64,000 bases of DNA, taken from positions 434,001-498,000 of the forward strand of contig CAWFGV010000005.1 in the NCBI GenBank assembly GCA_963815445.1, written 5' to 3'. This document shows, in pieces, positions 36,071 through 44,164 of this stretch. The first letter of the stretch is position 1. Every line of letters starts with the position of its first letter. Position numbers and translations under genes: made by a program. This stretch comes from JANLYC01 sp963815445. Its GTDB lineage: Bacteria; Actinomycetota; Actinomycetes; Propionibacteriales; Nocardioidaceae. The notes under the pieces are model-generated. The model was not told the DNA's origin, made no database searches, and was given only the letters and a program-made list of their open reading frames with translations.

Positions 36071-37003
36071 ATGGCCCCGCTGACCGACGAGCTCTCCGAA
36101 GCCAACGCAGCGCTGCTTGGTGACTACGAGCGTCATCTGGTGTCCGAGCGGGATCTTTCCCCGCATTCGGTCCGCGCCTACCTCGGCGATATCTCCGACC
36201 TGCTCCAACACCTCCAACGACTGGGGTGCAGCGGACTCGTCGACGCGGACCTCCGATCACTACGCAGCTGGCTCGCCAAACAGCAGACCCTGGGCCGGTC
36301 CCGCACGACGCTGGCCCGCCGGGCGACGGCGGCGCGGGTCTTCACCGCGTGGGCCTTCGCGACCGGACGGGCACCGCGCGACGCCGGGGCCCAGCTCGGC
36401 AGCCCCAAGCCGCACCGCTCGCTGCCGGAGGCGCTGACCACGGCCGATGCCAGGGCTCTGCTCGAGCAGGCCGACACGGTGGCCGGTGAGTCCGGACCGG
36501 TGGGCGTGCGCGACGCGGCTGTCCTCGAGCTGCTGTACGCCACCGGGATGCGGGTCGGGGAGCTCTCCGGCCTCGACGTCGACGACGTCGACCACGAGCG
36601 GCGGGTGGTGCGCGTCTTCGGCAAAGGCCGCAAGGAGCGTGCAGTGCCCTACGGCCTGCCCGCGGCCACGGCCCTCGACCGCTGGCTTCGCGTCGGCCGA
36701 CCCGAGCTGGTGGGCAGAGAGAGCGGTGCGGCTCTGTTCCTGGGTGCACGCGGCGGACGGATCGACCCTCGCACCGTTCGCACGATGGTGCACCGCAGAC
36801 TGGCTGACGTCGCTGGCGCGCCTGACCTGGGACCGCACGGGCTACGGCACTCGGCGGCCACGCATCTTCTCGAAGGTGGAGCTGACCTCAGGACGGTGCA
36901 GGAGCTGCTGGGCCACGCGTCGCTTGCCACCACCCAGATCTACACGCACGTCACGACCGAGCGGCTCCGCAACGCCTATCGTCAAGCCCACCCGCGCGCC
37001 TGA
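36071..37003 (+). CDS. xerC: Tyrosine recombinase XerC
   Basis: XerC resolves chromosome dimers at dif with XerD. The 310-residue protein has a SAM-like core-binding domain (YERHLVSERDLSPHSVRAYL) and a catalytic domain with Arg in YATGMRVGELSGLDV, Lys in FGKGRKERAVP, HGLRHSAATHLLEGG, LLGHASLATTQIYTHV and nucleophile Tyr291. It follows dprA by 12 nt, its usual place in actinobacteria. The last 162 nt are overlapped on the other strand by the peptidase gene. Confidence 0.94.
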   Translation: MAPLTDELSEANAALLGDYERHLVSERDLSPHSVRAYLGDISDLLQHLQRLGCSGLVDADLRSLRSWLAKQQTLGRSRTTLARRATAARVFTAWAFATGRAPRDAGAQLGSPKPHRSLPEALTTADARALLEQADTVAGESGPVGVRDAAVLELLYATGMRVGELSGLDVDDVDHERRVVRVFGKGRKERAVPYGLPAATALDRWLRVGRPELVGRESGAALFLGARGGRIDPRTVRTMVHRRLADVAGAPDLGPHGLRHSAATHLLEGGADLRTVQELLGHASLATTQIYTHVTTERLRNAYRQAHPRA

Positions 37004-37645
37004 CAGCAGCGCGCCCGGAGGCGGATTCGACGAGGGAACCACGGTGGTCATTCCGGTCCCGCCGGCCGCGGTCGCGTCCCCACCGCGGGAAGCCTGGAGA
37101 GGCTTGAGCCGGATATCGACGCTGCCGAGCAAAGTCAGTGGGTCGAGGTAGTCCTCGCCCTCTCGTGCTCCTAGGTGCAGGCACACAGCCGGCAGGCAGT
37201 GTGACCCGACGACGGTCAGTCGTCCCAGCATGTCTCCGGCGTGCACCTGGTCTCCGGAGCGCACGGTGGGGAGCAGCGGTTGGTATGTCGACCGGACGGC
37301 GCCGTGCCGGACGGCCACGACGCCACGACCACCGACGTGCCCGGCGAACGTCACGGTGCCCGCGGCGACCGCGAGGACAGCCTGGCCGACGTGGCCGGCC
37401 AGGTCGATGCCTCGATGACCCGGACCCCACGGGTCTGCCGGCGCTTCGAAGCCACGCTCGACGCTCGGAGCAGGGCGGAGCGGCCACTGCCACGGAAGGT
37501 GGCCGTCGGCCCGGACCGCGCTGGTCGTCGTCACCACGAGGGCGACGGCCACGGCCAGAGCGGACGCCACGACGGTTGCCGCCCTGGCACCGGTGACCGG
37601 CGCCGTCGAGCTGCGGGATGGTCGGGGACGAAGGATCGGGGTCAT
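36842..37645 (-). CDS. M23-family (LytM) secreted metallopeptidase
   Basis: This 267-residue protein has a signal peptide or N-terminal anchor (TVVASALAVAVALVVTTTSA) and a LytM peptidase domain: FEAPADPWGPGHRGIDLAG (zinc His and Asp) and the downstream VCLHLGAREGEDYLDP (catalytic His pair region). It would cut cell-wall cross-bridges or activate wall enzymes. A peptidase of this class beside xerC and rpsB is conserved in actinobacteria. Its C-terminal 50 residues overlap xerC antiparallel, are basic (GGGKRRVAQQLLHR) and look like read-through of the xerC complement rather than conserved sequence. Confidence 0.85.
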   Translation of the reverse strand: MTPILRPRPSRSSTAPVTGARAATVVASALAVAVALVVTTTSAVRADGHLPWQWPLRPAPSVERGFEAPADPWGPGHRGIDLAGHVGQAVLAVAAGTVTFAGHVGGRGVVAVRHGAVRSTYQPLLPTVRSGDQVHAGDMLGRLTVVGSHCLPAVCLHLGAREGEDYLDPLTLLGSVDIRLKPLQASRGGDATAAGGTGMTTVVPSSNPPPGALLSGARVGLTIGVAEPLGRDVRVDLGGGKRRVAQQLLHRPEVSSTFEKMRGRRVP

Positions 37646-38002
37646 TCCGCCAGCCTGAGGGACGATGTTTCCGTGGTCTGCCGGTCCGGACCGGCTGGGG
37701 AGATCCGACTGCCGCGGTCCCGTCTGTGGAGGACCGTTCCGGTTCGATTCGTAGCCGTGATTCCACTACACTGACGGCAGCGACCCGTCCATGCGGGTCG
37801 ACTTCGCACGCCCACCGTCCGCAGCCAGCTGCGGGCGAGCGCCGTGGTCTCCCTCGGGAGTGGTGTTCGCGTGAGCGTCAGGGTTTCGTTCGGACCTGCG
37901 TCGACGATGTCGGGGCAAGTGGAGCGAGACGATCAACCGGAACCGCGGTGCCCCGCACCGCACAGAGGTGCTCGTACGCGAGCGCCAAGGAGGAATCTGC
38001 AC
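37646..38002 (+). promoter_or_regulatory. rpsB promoter and structured leader
   Basis: This 357-nt gap precedes rpsB. TACACT at 37767-37772 is a good -10 box with only a weak -35 (TTCGAT, 18 nt upstream). Downstream are two strong hairpins: CGACCCG/CGGGTCG (37781-37800, 6-nt loop) and CCGCAG/CTGCGG (37819-37834, 4-nt loop). The remaining leader has no further clear stem that I could read. An S2-responsive leader is possible. The first part of the gap serves the divergent peptidase gene. Confidence 0.45.
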
Positions 38003-39247
38003 ATGGCCGTCGTGACCATGCGCCAGCTGCTCGAGAGCGGCGTCCACTTCGGGCACCAGACCCGTCGTTGGAACCCGAAGATGAAGCGATTCATCATGAC
38101 CGAGCGCAACGGCATCTACATCATCGACCTGCAGCAGTCGCTCGCCTACATCGATCGCGGCTACGCCTTCATCAAGGGTGCGGTGGCAACCGGCGGAAAC
38201 GTGCTCTTCGTCGGGACCAAGAAGCAGGCACAGGAGGCCATCTCCGAGCAGGCCAAGCGCGTCGGGATGCCCTACGTCAACCAGCGCTGGCTCGGCGGGA
38301 TGCTCACCAACTTCCAGACGGTCCACCAGCGTCTGCAGCGTCTCAAGGAGCTCGAGGAGATCGACTTCGACGACGTGGCTGGGTCCAGTCGCACGAAGAA
38401 GGAGCTTCTCCAGATGAAGCGAGAGAGGGACAAGCTGGACCGCACGCTCGGCGGGATCCGCGACATGGCCCGCGTCCCGGCGGCCGTCTGGATCGTTGAC
38501 ACCAACAAGGAGCACCTGGCCGTCGACGAGGCCCGCAAGCTCGGTATTCCGATCGTCGCGATCCTCGACAGCAACTGCGACCCTGACGTCGTCGACTACC
38601 CGATTCCGGGCAACGACGACGCGATCCGTTCGGTGACGCTGCTGACTCGCGTTGTGGCGGACGCAGTGGCCGAGGGCCTCATGGCCCGGGCCGGTGTCAA
38701 GAGCGGTACCGAGGCGACCGGTGAGGAGCTCGGCGCCGAGGAGCCGCTGGCCGAGTGGGAGCGCGAGTTGCTCGGCGGCAAGGCTGAGGAGTCCGCGGAG
38801 GCCGCAGTGCCGGCCACCGGGGACGGCGCAACCATGACTGAGACGCCCGCGTCCGAACCCTCGGGCGCTGCGGTTGAGACCGCTGAGCCGCCGACCCAGC
38901 CGACTGCTGAGCCAGCCGAGTCACCACCGACGCCACTGAGCCGGCCGACGTCACCACCGACGCCACTGAGCCGGCCGAGGTCGCCACCGACGCCACTGAG
39001 CCGGCCGAGGCCGCCGAGCCTGCCGCCGTGGAGGCGTCAGCTGCTACCCCGGTCGAGGACAACACGTCCGCTTGATCGACGGCCCGCGTGCCCCGGTGAC
39101 GGGGACACCGGACCGTCCCGAGGCTGCTCCGAGCGCTGCGGCTGGTCACGCAGCCTGACATCGGAGGAGGTCGTCCCGACGTGGGCGACCTCTCGGTCCA
39201 GACCACCACGAGTTCTCACGTTTGTGCACGGCGCAAGGAACGGATGA
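38003..39247 (+). CDS. rpsB: 30S ribosomal protein S2 with frameshifted C-terminal tail
   Basis: S2 binds the 30S solvent side. AAGGAGGA at 37987-37994 precedes the ATG. The core is intact (TMRQLLESGVHFGHQTRRWN, VGTKKQAQEAISEQAKRV, NQRWLGGMLTNFQTVHQRL, IPIVAILDSNCDPDVVDYPI). From about residue 250 an acidic Ala/Glu/Thr/Pro tail begins. At 38920 the written frame changes to a Pro/Arg/Ser-rich string (SPPTPLSRPT) running to 39247. In the -1 frame the same DNA reads VTTDATEPADVTTDATEPAE... and stops at 39073-39075, the sensible end. The first 30-bp repeat unit is 29 bp. This is most simply a one-base deletion in the sequence or the strain. Confidence 0.93.
   Translation: MAVVTMRQLLESGVHFGHQTRRWNPKMKRFIMTERNGIYIIDLQQSLAYIDRGYAFIKGAVATGGNVLFVGTKKQAQEAISEQAKRVGMPYVNQRWLGGMLTNFQTVHQRLQRLKELEEIDFDDVAGSSRTKKELLQMKRERDKLDRTLGGIRDMARVPAAVWIVDTNKEHLAVDEARKLGIPIVAILDSNCDPDVVDYPIPGNDDAIRSVTLLTRVVADAVAEGLMARAGVKSGTEATGEELGAEEPLAEWERELLGGKAEESAEAAVPATGDGATMTETPASEPSGAAVETAEPPTQPTAEPAESPPTPLSRPTSPPTPLSRPRSPPTPLSRPRPPSLPPWRRQLLPRSRTTRPLDRRPACPGDGDTGPSRGCSERCGWSRSLTSEEVVPTWATSRSRPPRVLTFVHGARNG
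38915..39003 (+). repeat. 30-bp tandem repeat in the rpsB tail, first unit 29 bp
   Basis: Units lie at 38915-38943 (29 bp), 38944-38973 and 38974-39003 (30 bp each), all of the form GCCGA(G/C)GTC(A/G)CC... ending ACTGAGCCG. The first unit lacks one G after GCCGAG. In frame each unit encodes ten residues of the type AEVTTDATEP. Confidence 0.9.
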
Positions 39248-40065
39248 AGATGACTATCACCGCCGCAGATGTCAAGAAGCTTCGCGACGCCACGGGCGCC
39301 GGGATGATGGACTCCAAGAAGGCTCTCGAGGAAGCCGCGGGAGACTTCGACAAGGCTGTCGAGGTGCTCCGGGTCAAGGGCGCGGCCAAGGCTGCCAAGC
39401 GTGGCGCCGAGCGCAATGCGTCCTCGGGCCTCGTCGCCAGCTCCGGGGGAGCGCTCGTCGAGCTCAACTCCGAAACCGATTTCGTTGCCAAGTCCGACGG
39501 CTTCATCGCGCTCGCCGACGACATCGTCACCGCGGCCGAGAAGTCCAAGGCTGCTGACGCCGAGACGCTCGCCGCCGTCGTTCTCCCCAGCGGCAAGACG
39601 GTCGCCGAGGCCATCGAGGCGCTCGCCTCCGTCATCGGCGAGAAGATCGTTCTCGGCCGGGTCGCCTACTTCGACGGCAACGCGACGACCTACATGCACC
39701 GGCGGTCCAGCGACCTGCCGCCGGCGGTGGGCGTGCTGGTGGCCTTCGACGGCGACAACGAGGCCGCCGCTCGCGGCATCGCGATGCAGATCGCCGCGAT
39801 GCGTCCGCAGTTCGTCTCCCGCGACGAGGTCCCTGCGGACCTGGTCGAGAAGGAGCGCAAGATTGCCGAGGCGACCGCCCGCGAAGAGGGCAAGCCGGAA
39901 CAGGCACTGACCAAGATCGTCGAAGGCCGTCTCAACGGCTTCTTCAAGGACGTGGTTCTTCTCGATCAGCCATCCGTCCAGGACAACAAGAAGTCCGTCA
40001 AGGCCGTTCTCGAGGACGCCGGGGTGACCGTGACCCGGTTCGCGCGCTTCGAGGTAGGCCAGTAG
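39244..40065 (+). CDS. tsf: Elongation factor Ts
   Basis: EF-Ts exchanges GDP for GTP on EF-Tu. The 273-residue protein begins MTITAADVKKLRDATGAGMM with the UBA-type N-domain DSKKALEEAAGDFDKAVEVL, and has the core motif LNSETDFVAKSDGF. Two ATGs (39244, 39250) follow AAGGA at 39234-39238; either fits. It lies 168 nt after the likely true rpsB stop, while the run-on rpsB frame ends by ATGA on this start. Full-length and normal otherwise. Confidence 0.96.
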   Translation: MKMTITAADVKKLRDATGAGMMDSKKALEEAAGDFDKAVEVLRVKGAAKAAKRGAERNASSGLVASSGGALVELNSETDFVAKSDGFIALADDIVTAAEKSKAADAETLAAVVLPSGKTVAEAIEALASVIGEKIVLGRVAYFDGNATTYMHRRSSDLPPAVGVLVAFDGDNEAAARGIAMQIAAMRPQFVSRDEVPADLVEKERKIAEATAREEGKPEQALTKIVEGRLNGFFKDVVLLDQPSVQDNKKSVKAVLEDAGVTVTRFARFEVGQ

Positions 40066-40110
40066 GTTCTCACCAACCGCGCACATCGTTGAACGCCAGG
40101 AGGCCGGAAC

Positions 40111-40887
40111 GTGGAACTGACGGATCCCGTGACCACAGTGACGGAGCCGACCTCTCCCACGCCCGAGCACCAGGCGCCGACGTATCGACGCGTGCTGCTC
40201 AAGCTCTCCGGTGAGGTCTTCGGCGGTGGCCGCGTCGGCGTCGACCCAGATGTCGTGCACGCTGTCGCCAGGGAGATCGCGAGCGCCGCGCGCGAGGGTG
40301 TACAGATCGCCATTGTTCTCGGTGGCGGCAACTTCTTCCGCGGAGCCGAGCTGCAGCAACGAGGCATGGAGCGCGCTCGCGCCGACTACATGGGCATGCT
40401 CGGCATCGTCATGAACTGCCTGGCACTCCAGGACTTTCTCGAGAAGCAGGGCATCGAGACGCGGGTACAGACCGCCATCACCATGGGGCAGGTCGCTGAA
40501 CCCTACATCCCGCGGCGAGCCATCCGGCACCTCGAGAAGGGCCGGGTCGTGATCTTCGGCGCAGGGGCGGGGATGCCCTTCTTCTCCACCGACACGGTGG
40601 CGGTGCAGCGGGCTCTGGAGACCAAGTGTGAGGTCGTCCTGATGGGCAAGAACGGCGTCGACGGTGTCTACACCGCTGACCCGCGCAAGGACCCGACGGC
40701 GACCAAGATCGACCGGTTGACCTACTCCGACGCGCTGCAGCAGGGTCTGCGTGTGGCCGATGCCACGGCATTCGCCCTCTGCATGGAGAACAAGCTCCCG
40801 ATGGTCGTGTTCGGAATGGCAGGTGACGGCGCGATCGCACGAGCCGTCCTAGGTGAGAAGATCGGCACGTACGTCGGCTCGGACTGA
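40111..40887 (+). CDS. pyrH: Uridylate kinase (UMP kinase)
   Basis: PyrH makes UDP from UMP in pyrimidine synthesis. The 258-residue protein has the amino-acid-kinase fold motifs RRVLLKLSGEVFGGG, IAIVLGGGNFFRG, GMLGIVMNCLALQD, IFGAGAGMPFFSTDTVA and LMGKNGVDGVYTADPRKDP. It starts with GTG behind AGGAGG. The rpsB-tsf-pyrH-frr-cdsA order is standard. Confidence 0.96.
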   Translation: MELTDPVTTVTEPTSPTPEHQAPTYRRVLLKLSGEVFGGGRVGVDPDVVHAVAREIASAAREGVQIAIVLGGGNFFRGAELQQRGMERARADYMGMLGIVMNCLALQDFLEKQGIETRVQTAITMGQVAEPYIPRRAIRHLEKGRVVIFGAGAGMPFFSTDTVAVQRALETKCEVVLMGKNGVDGVYTADPRKDPTATKIDRLTYSDALQQGLRVADATAFALCMENKLPMVVFGMAGDGAIARAVLGEKIGTYVGSD

Positions 40888-40953
40888 CCAGCAGGCTGAC
40901 CCAGAGGGCGGTTGCGTGCCCAGCCACGACCGCGATGACGAAGGAGCACAGGC

Positions 40954-41511
40954 GTGATTGACCAGACCTTGCGTGAGGCCGACCAGAAGATGACCAAGGC
41001 GGTCGAGGTGGCCAAGGACGACTTCGCCTCGATCCGGACCGGACGCGCACACCCAGCCATGTTCAACAAGCTCACCGCCGACTACTACGGCACGCCGACC
41101 CCGATCCAGCAGCTCGCGTCGTTCAGCAACCCCGAGCCTCGGGTCGTCACGATCAACGCCTACGACAAGCAGGCGCTCGCTGCCATCGAGAAGGCCATCC
41201 GCGACTCCGACCTCGGCGTCAACCCGACCAACACCGGTGACAACCTGCGCGTGGTCATGCCGGAGCTCACCGAGGAGCGGCGCAAGGAGTACATCAAGCT
41301 GGCCAAGGCGAAGGCGGAGGACGGTCGGGTGTCGGTCCGCAACATCCGTCGCCACGCCAAGCAGACCCTCGAGCGTGGACAGAAGGACGGCGAGGTCAGC
41401 GAGGACGAGGTCAGCGGCGCCGAGAAGCGACTCGACGGCATGACCAAGAAGCACGTCGACGAGATCGACGACCTGCTCAAACACAAGGAAGCAGAGCTGC
41501 TCGAGGTCTGA
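40954..41511 (+). CDS. frr: Ribosome recycling factor
   Basis: RRF splits post-termination ribosomes with EF-G. The 185-residue protein has RTGRAHPAMFNKLTADYYG, NPEPRVVTINAYDKQAL and VRNIRRHAKQTLERGQKDGE of the two-domain fold. The GTG start follows GAAGGAG. It sits between pyrH and cdsA as usual. Confidence 0.97.
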   Translation: MIDQTLREADQKMTKAVEVAKDDFASIRTGRAHPAMFNKLTADYYGTPTPIQQLASFSNPEPRVVTINAYDKQALAAIEKAIRDSDLGVNPTNTGDNLRVVMPELTEERRKEYIKLAKAKAEDGRVSVRNIRRHAKQTLERGQKDGEVSEDEVSGAEKRLDGMTKKHVDEIDDLLKHKEAELLEV

Positions 41512-41531
41512 CGCCAGGCCTTCCCGAGCAC

Positions 41532-42377
41532 ATGCCGACGTTGCCAACCGACACCACACCGCCGAAGAGTCGAGCGGGGCGTGACCTCCCGGCGTCGATC
41601 GCGGTCTCGATCGCACTGGTCACCGTGATCGTGATCTCGCTGGTGTTCGTCAAGGACTTCTTCCTTGTCGTGGTCGTGGTGGCGATCCTGGTGGCCTTGT
41701 GGGAGCTCAGGCGGGCACTGGCTCGCAACGGCACCTGGATACCGGTGATTCCGCTGTGGACCGGTGCCGTCGGCATGATCGCCGGCGCTTACTACGGTGG
41801 CGCGGACGTCCTGGTCGTGGCGCTGGCAGCTACGTCGCTGACGTGCATCCTGTGGCGGATGCCGCGGGGTCAGGACGGCTTCGTCCGCGACGTCACCGCC
41901 ACGATCTTCTGCCTGGTCTACGTGCCCTTCCTCGCCTCCTTCGTCGGATTGCTGCTCGCTCCGGACAACGGCGTCAGGCGCGTGCTGACCTTCATTGCCG
42001 TCACGGCCGCCTCCGACATCGGCGGGTACGCCGTGGGTGTCGTCTTCGGCCGCCACCCGATGTCTCCTCAGATCAGTCCGAAGAAGTCCTGGGAGGGGCT
42101 GGTCGGCTCCGCCGTCGCCTGTATCGGGACCGGTGTGGCCTCAGTGGTCTGGCTGGTCGATGGCGACTGGTGGGTAGGTGTGGTGCTGGGCGTGGCCACC
42201 GTCGTCGCCGCAACCCTGGGCGACCTGGCCGAGTCCTTGATCAAGCGCGACCTCGGCATCAAGGACATGAGCAATGTGCTCCCGGGTCATGGCGGGATCA
42301 TGGATCGTCTTGACTCGCTGCTGGCCACCGTCGCCGTGGTCTGGCTCGTGCTGCATTTCCTGCTGCCCGCCGTCTGA
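41532..42377 (+). CDS. cdsA: Phosphatidate cytidylyltransferase
   Basis: CdsA makes CDP-diacylglycerol, the precursor of membrane phospholipids. The 281-residue membrane protein has about eight helices (SIAVSIALVTVIVISLVFV first) and the family signature split across SLIKRDLGIKDMSNVLPGHG and GIMDRLDSLL. ISPKKSWEGLVGS also matches. It lies 20 nt after frr and converges on the sortase gene, 5 nt away. Confidence 0.95.
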   Translation: MPTLPTDTTPPKSRAGRDLPASIAVSIALVTVIVISLVFVKDFFLVVVVVAILVALWELRRALARNGTWIPVIPLWTGAVGMIAGAYYGGADVLVVALAATSLTCILWRMPRGQDGFVRDVTATIFCLVYVPFLASFVGLLLAPDNGVRRVLTFIAVTAASDIGGYAVGVVFGRHPMSPQISPKKSWEGLVGSAVACIGTGVASVVWLVDGDWWVGVVLGVATVVAATLGDLAESLIKRDLGIKDMSNVLPGHGGIMDRLDSLLATVAVVWLVLHFLLPAV

Positions 42378-42382
42378 GCTCG

Positions 42383-43066
42383 TCAGCCGGCAGACACCGG
42401 CCGGGGGTTGCCGGCGATCACCACGGTGTTGCTGAGGTAGATCTCGCCGTTGTAGTCGGCACACGTGACGATGGCCAGCCGTTCGGGCCCCGTCTGGTCG
42501 AAGACGCTGCCCGCGTGCGCTGCGAGCAGTCCCTTCCGGTAGGTCTTGACGGACGTGATGGTGTAGCGAAGGTCCTGTCGGCTCCGCTGCAGCGTGACCC
42601 GGTCACCGACGCGGACGGAGGCGAGGTTGTCGAGCGCGCCGCCGCCGGTGTGCACCGTGTGACCGGTGATGATCGTCGTCCCGTACCCGTCGCCGGGTCG
42701 CGCGCCTGCTGCCCACCAGCCGACCGTCGTGTAGTCCGATGGCGGCGTCAGGACCAGCGAGCCGTCGGTGCCGATCGGTGACACCGTGGCGGCGACGCCG
42801 ATGCTGGGGAGGATCAGCCTGCTCGGCGCCGTGTGCAGCAGTCGCGGTGGACGCTGGGCCTTGGCTGGGCGCGTCTTGTGCCGGTGCTTGACGACCTGCC
42901 GGTGGTGCCCGGGGAGCCGCTGGATGTGTCGCTGACCGGCGCCGAGGACTGCGTCGCCGTTGGCGTCGGCTGTGCTCGCCGACCCGTCATGCCAAGTGAT
43001 GGCAGACAGACCGGCGAGCGCCAGACCGACAAGTACTGCAAGCGGGGCGTAGACCCTACGCCTCAT
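42383..43066 (-). CDS. Class F-like sortase
   Basis: Sortases join surface proteins to peptidoglycan or each other. This 227-residue protein has an N-terminal membrane anchor (APLAVLVGLALAGLSAITW), a basic His-rich linker, and a sortase barrel: RLILPSIGVAATVSPIGTDG, catalytic His in IITGHTVHTGG and catalytic Cys in AIVTCADYNG. The usual Arg two strands on is not evident; the aligned segment is IYLSNTVVIAG, with Leu where class F has Arg. An ATG at 43075 is an alternative start. It overlaps the end of the preceding surface protein gene on the same strand, so that protein may be its substrate. Confidence 0.87.
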   Translation of the reverse strand: MRRRVYAPLAVLVGLALAGLSAITWHDGSASTADANGDAVLGAGQRHIQRLPGHHRQVVKHRHKTRPAKAQRPPRLLHTAPSRLILPSIGVAATVSPIGTDGSLVLTPPSDYTTVGWWAAGARPGDGYGTTIITGHTVHTGGGALDNLASVRVGDRVTLQRSRQDLRYTITSVKTYRKGLLAAHAGSVFDQTGPERLAIVTCADYNGEIYLSNTVVIAGNPRPVSAG

Positions 43067-43754
43067 GCTGTCCACGACGGCGCATCAGCGCGAACGCTCC
43101 ACCCGCCGCAACGGTGAGGCCACCGATGATGCCGATTGCAGACAGGAGGTGCGACGACGAGCCTCCGCTCGCCGGCGGGCCGCTGATGCCGGCCTCGACG
43201 GCGGTGGGAACCGGGCGGGTGCTCTCGGTCGGCAGCACGCGAGTGGTCGTCGTGCGGGTCGACTCGGTGGGCAAGACGCTGGTCTCAGTCGTCTCCACCG
43301 GAGTGGTCTCGGTGGTCTGCGTCGTGGTGGGCACCGTCGAGGGCACTGTGGTGGTGTGCGTCTCAGTGGTGTCACAGCTCACGATGCCGACGGCAGACTC
43401 GAAGAGCTGCTTGGGAGCCGTGTAGGTGACGAAGACGTTGCTCGAGGTCGTGACGCCTGACCCGGGTGACGTGAACGACCAGCTGAAGTCACCGGTCTGC
43501 ACGCCGGGGTGGCTGACGCCATCGACGCTCAGGGTCGCGCTGCTGGCCATGGTCGGGCCGGCGAGGTTGAACTCCCACGTCAGGATGCCTGCTTCGCAGG
43601 GCAGGAACTCAGAGCCCGCTCCGCTCCAGGACTGGGTGAAGCTCGCGTCATCGAGGGCCGCGGGTGCGGTGCTCGCGGAAGCCTGCGACAGTGCACCGAA
43701 GCCTGCCACGACGACCGCCACGGCTGCGGCGAGGAAGTACACCATGCGTTTCAT
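43056..43754 (-). CDS. Surface protein with Thr-rich stalk and C-terminal anchor
   Basis: I do not recognise a family. The 232-residue chain has a signal peptide (MKRMVYFLAAAVAVVVAG), an Ig-like domain of about 110 residues with two well spaced cysteines (FLPCEAG, GIVSCDTT), a Thr/Glu/Pro stalk of about 60 residues (TETHTTTVPSTVPTTTQTTE) containing LPTEST twice, then SGPPASGGSSS, a helix (LLSAIGIIGGLTVAAGGAFA) and the basic tail MRRRGQHEA. This layout is that of a wall- or membrane-anchored protein, but no LPXTG lies before the helix. It precedes and overlaps the sortase gene. GGGGG near the ATG at 43754 supports this start. Confidence 0.82.
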   Translation of the reverse strand: MKRMVYFLAAAVAVVVAGFGALSQASASTAPAALDDASFTQSWSGAGSEFLPCEAGILTWEFNLAGPTMASSATLSVDGVSHPGVQTGDFSWSFTSPGSGVTTSSNVFVTYTAPKQLFESAVGIVSCDTTETHTTTVPSTVPTTTQTTETTPVETTETSVLPTESTRTTTTRVLPTESTRPVPTAVEAGISGPPASGGSSSHLLSAIGIIGGLTVAAGGAFALMRRRGQHEA

Positions 43755-44164
43755 CTGACATCCCCCATAAGGACCGAGAACGGTTCGTGGATTCGACCAC
43801 GAATGAGTAAGAGCGCCTAGCGTACGGGACCGGACGGGGGGTGGCACGAGGGTATTCCGGGAAATCATCCTTTCTCATACACAGGGTGATAGCGCGGTCA
43901 CGCAAACGTCGAAATGCGACGGCAGTCGAGGGGGTGCGGACATCGCAGATCGGGCTAGGTGCGTCTGCTGCGACGCCTGTGGAGCAACAGTTTCGTCGAC
44001 AGCCGACCCCGCCGCCGGCGGCCACGACCAAGCCCGTCGCTGATCGGTGGCGGTGCTCCTCAGGCGCTTTAACAGAGTGTTGCTGACAATTCACACTCCG
44101 TCATTTCGCGTGCATTCAACGCACTGTAATCAAACAATAACTAAATGTCAGGGAATGGGGTTGC
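43755..44164. other. Intergenic region with AT-rich patch
   Basis: This 410-nt stretch separates two minus-strand genes. It holds a leader inverted repeat and, at about 44090-44155, a patch much richer in A and T than its surroundings (GTAATCAAACAATAACTAAA). The patch may include the promoter of the surface protein gene, though I could not fix -35/-10 boxes. No credible reading frame was seen. Confidence 0.4.
43784..43803 (-). promoter_or_regulatory. Inverted repeat upstream of the surface protein gene
   Basis: TTCGTGG and CCACGAA form a perfect 7-bp inverted repeat around ATTCGA, 29 nt upstream of the ATG. It could be an operator or a leader hairpin. Confidence 0.4.

Noticed and set aside
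37738..37760. GGTTCGATTC, similar to a tRNA T-arm
   Set aside because: The flanking bases cannot form the T stem and no acceptor, D or anticodon arm is present; it is within the rpsB promoter region.
38915..38925. Programmed -1 frameshift in rpsB
   Set aside because: No slippery heptamer or downstream pseudoknot is visible, and the 29-bp unit among 30-bp units points to a base deletion.
44090..44155. AT-rich patch as a mobile-element scar
   Set aside because: No terminal repeats, target duplications or transposase fragments were seen; a promoter is simpler.
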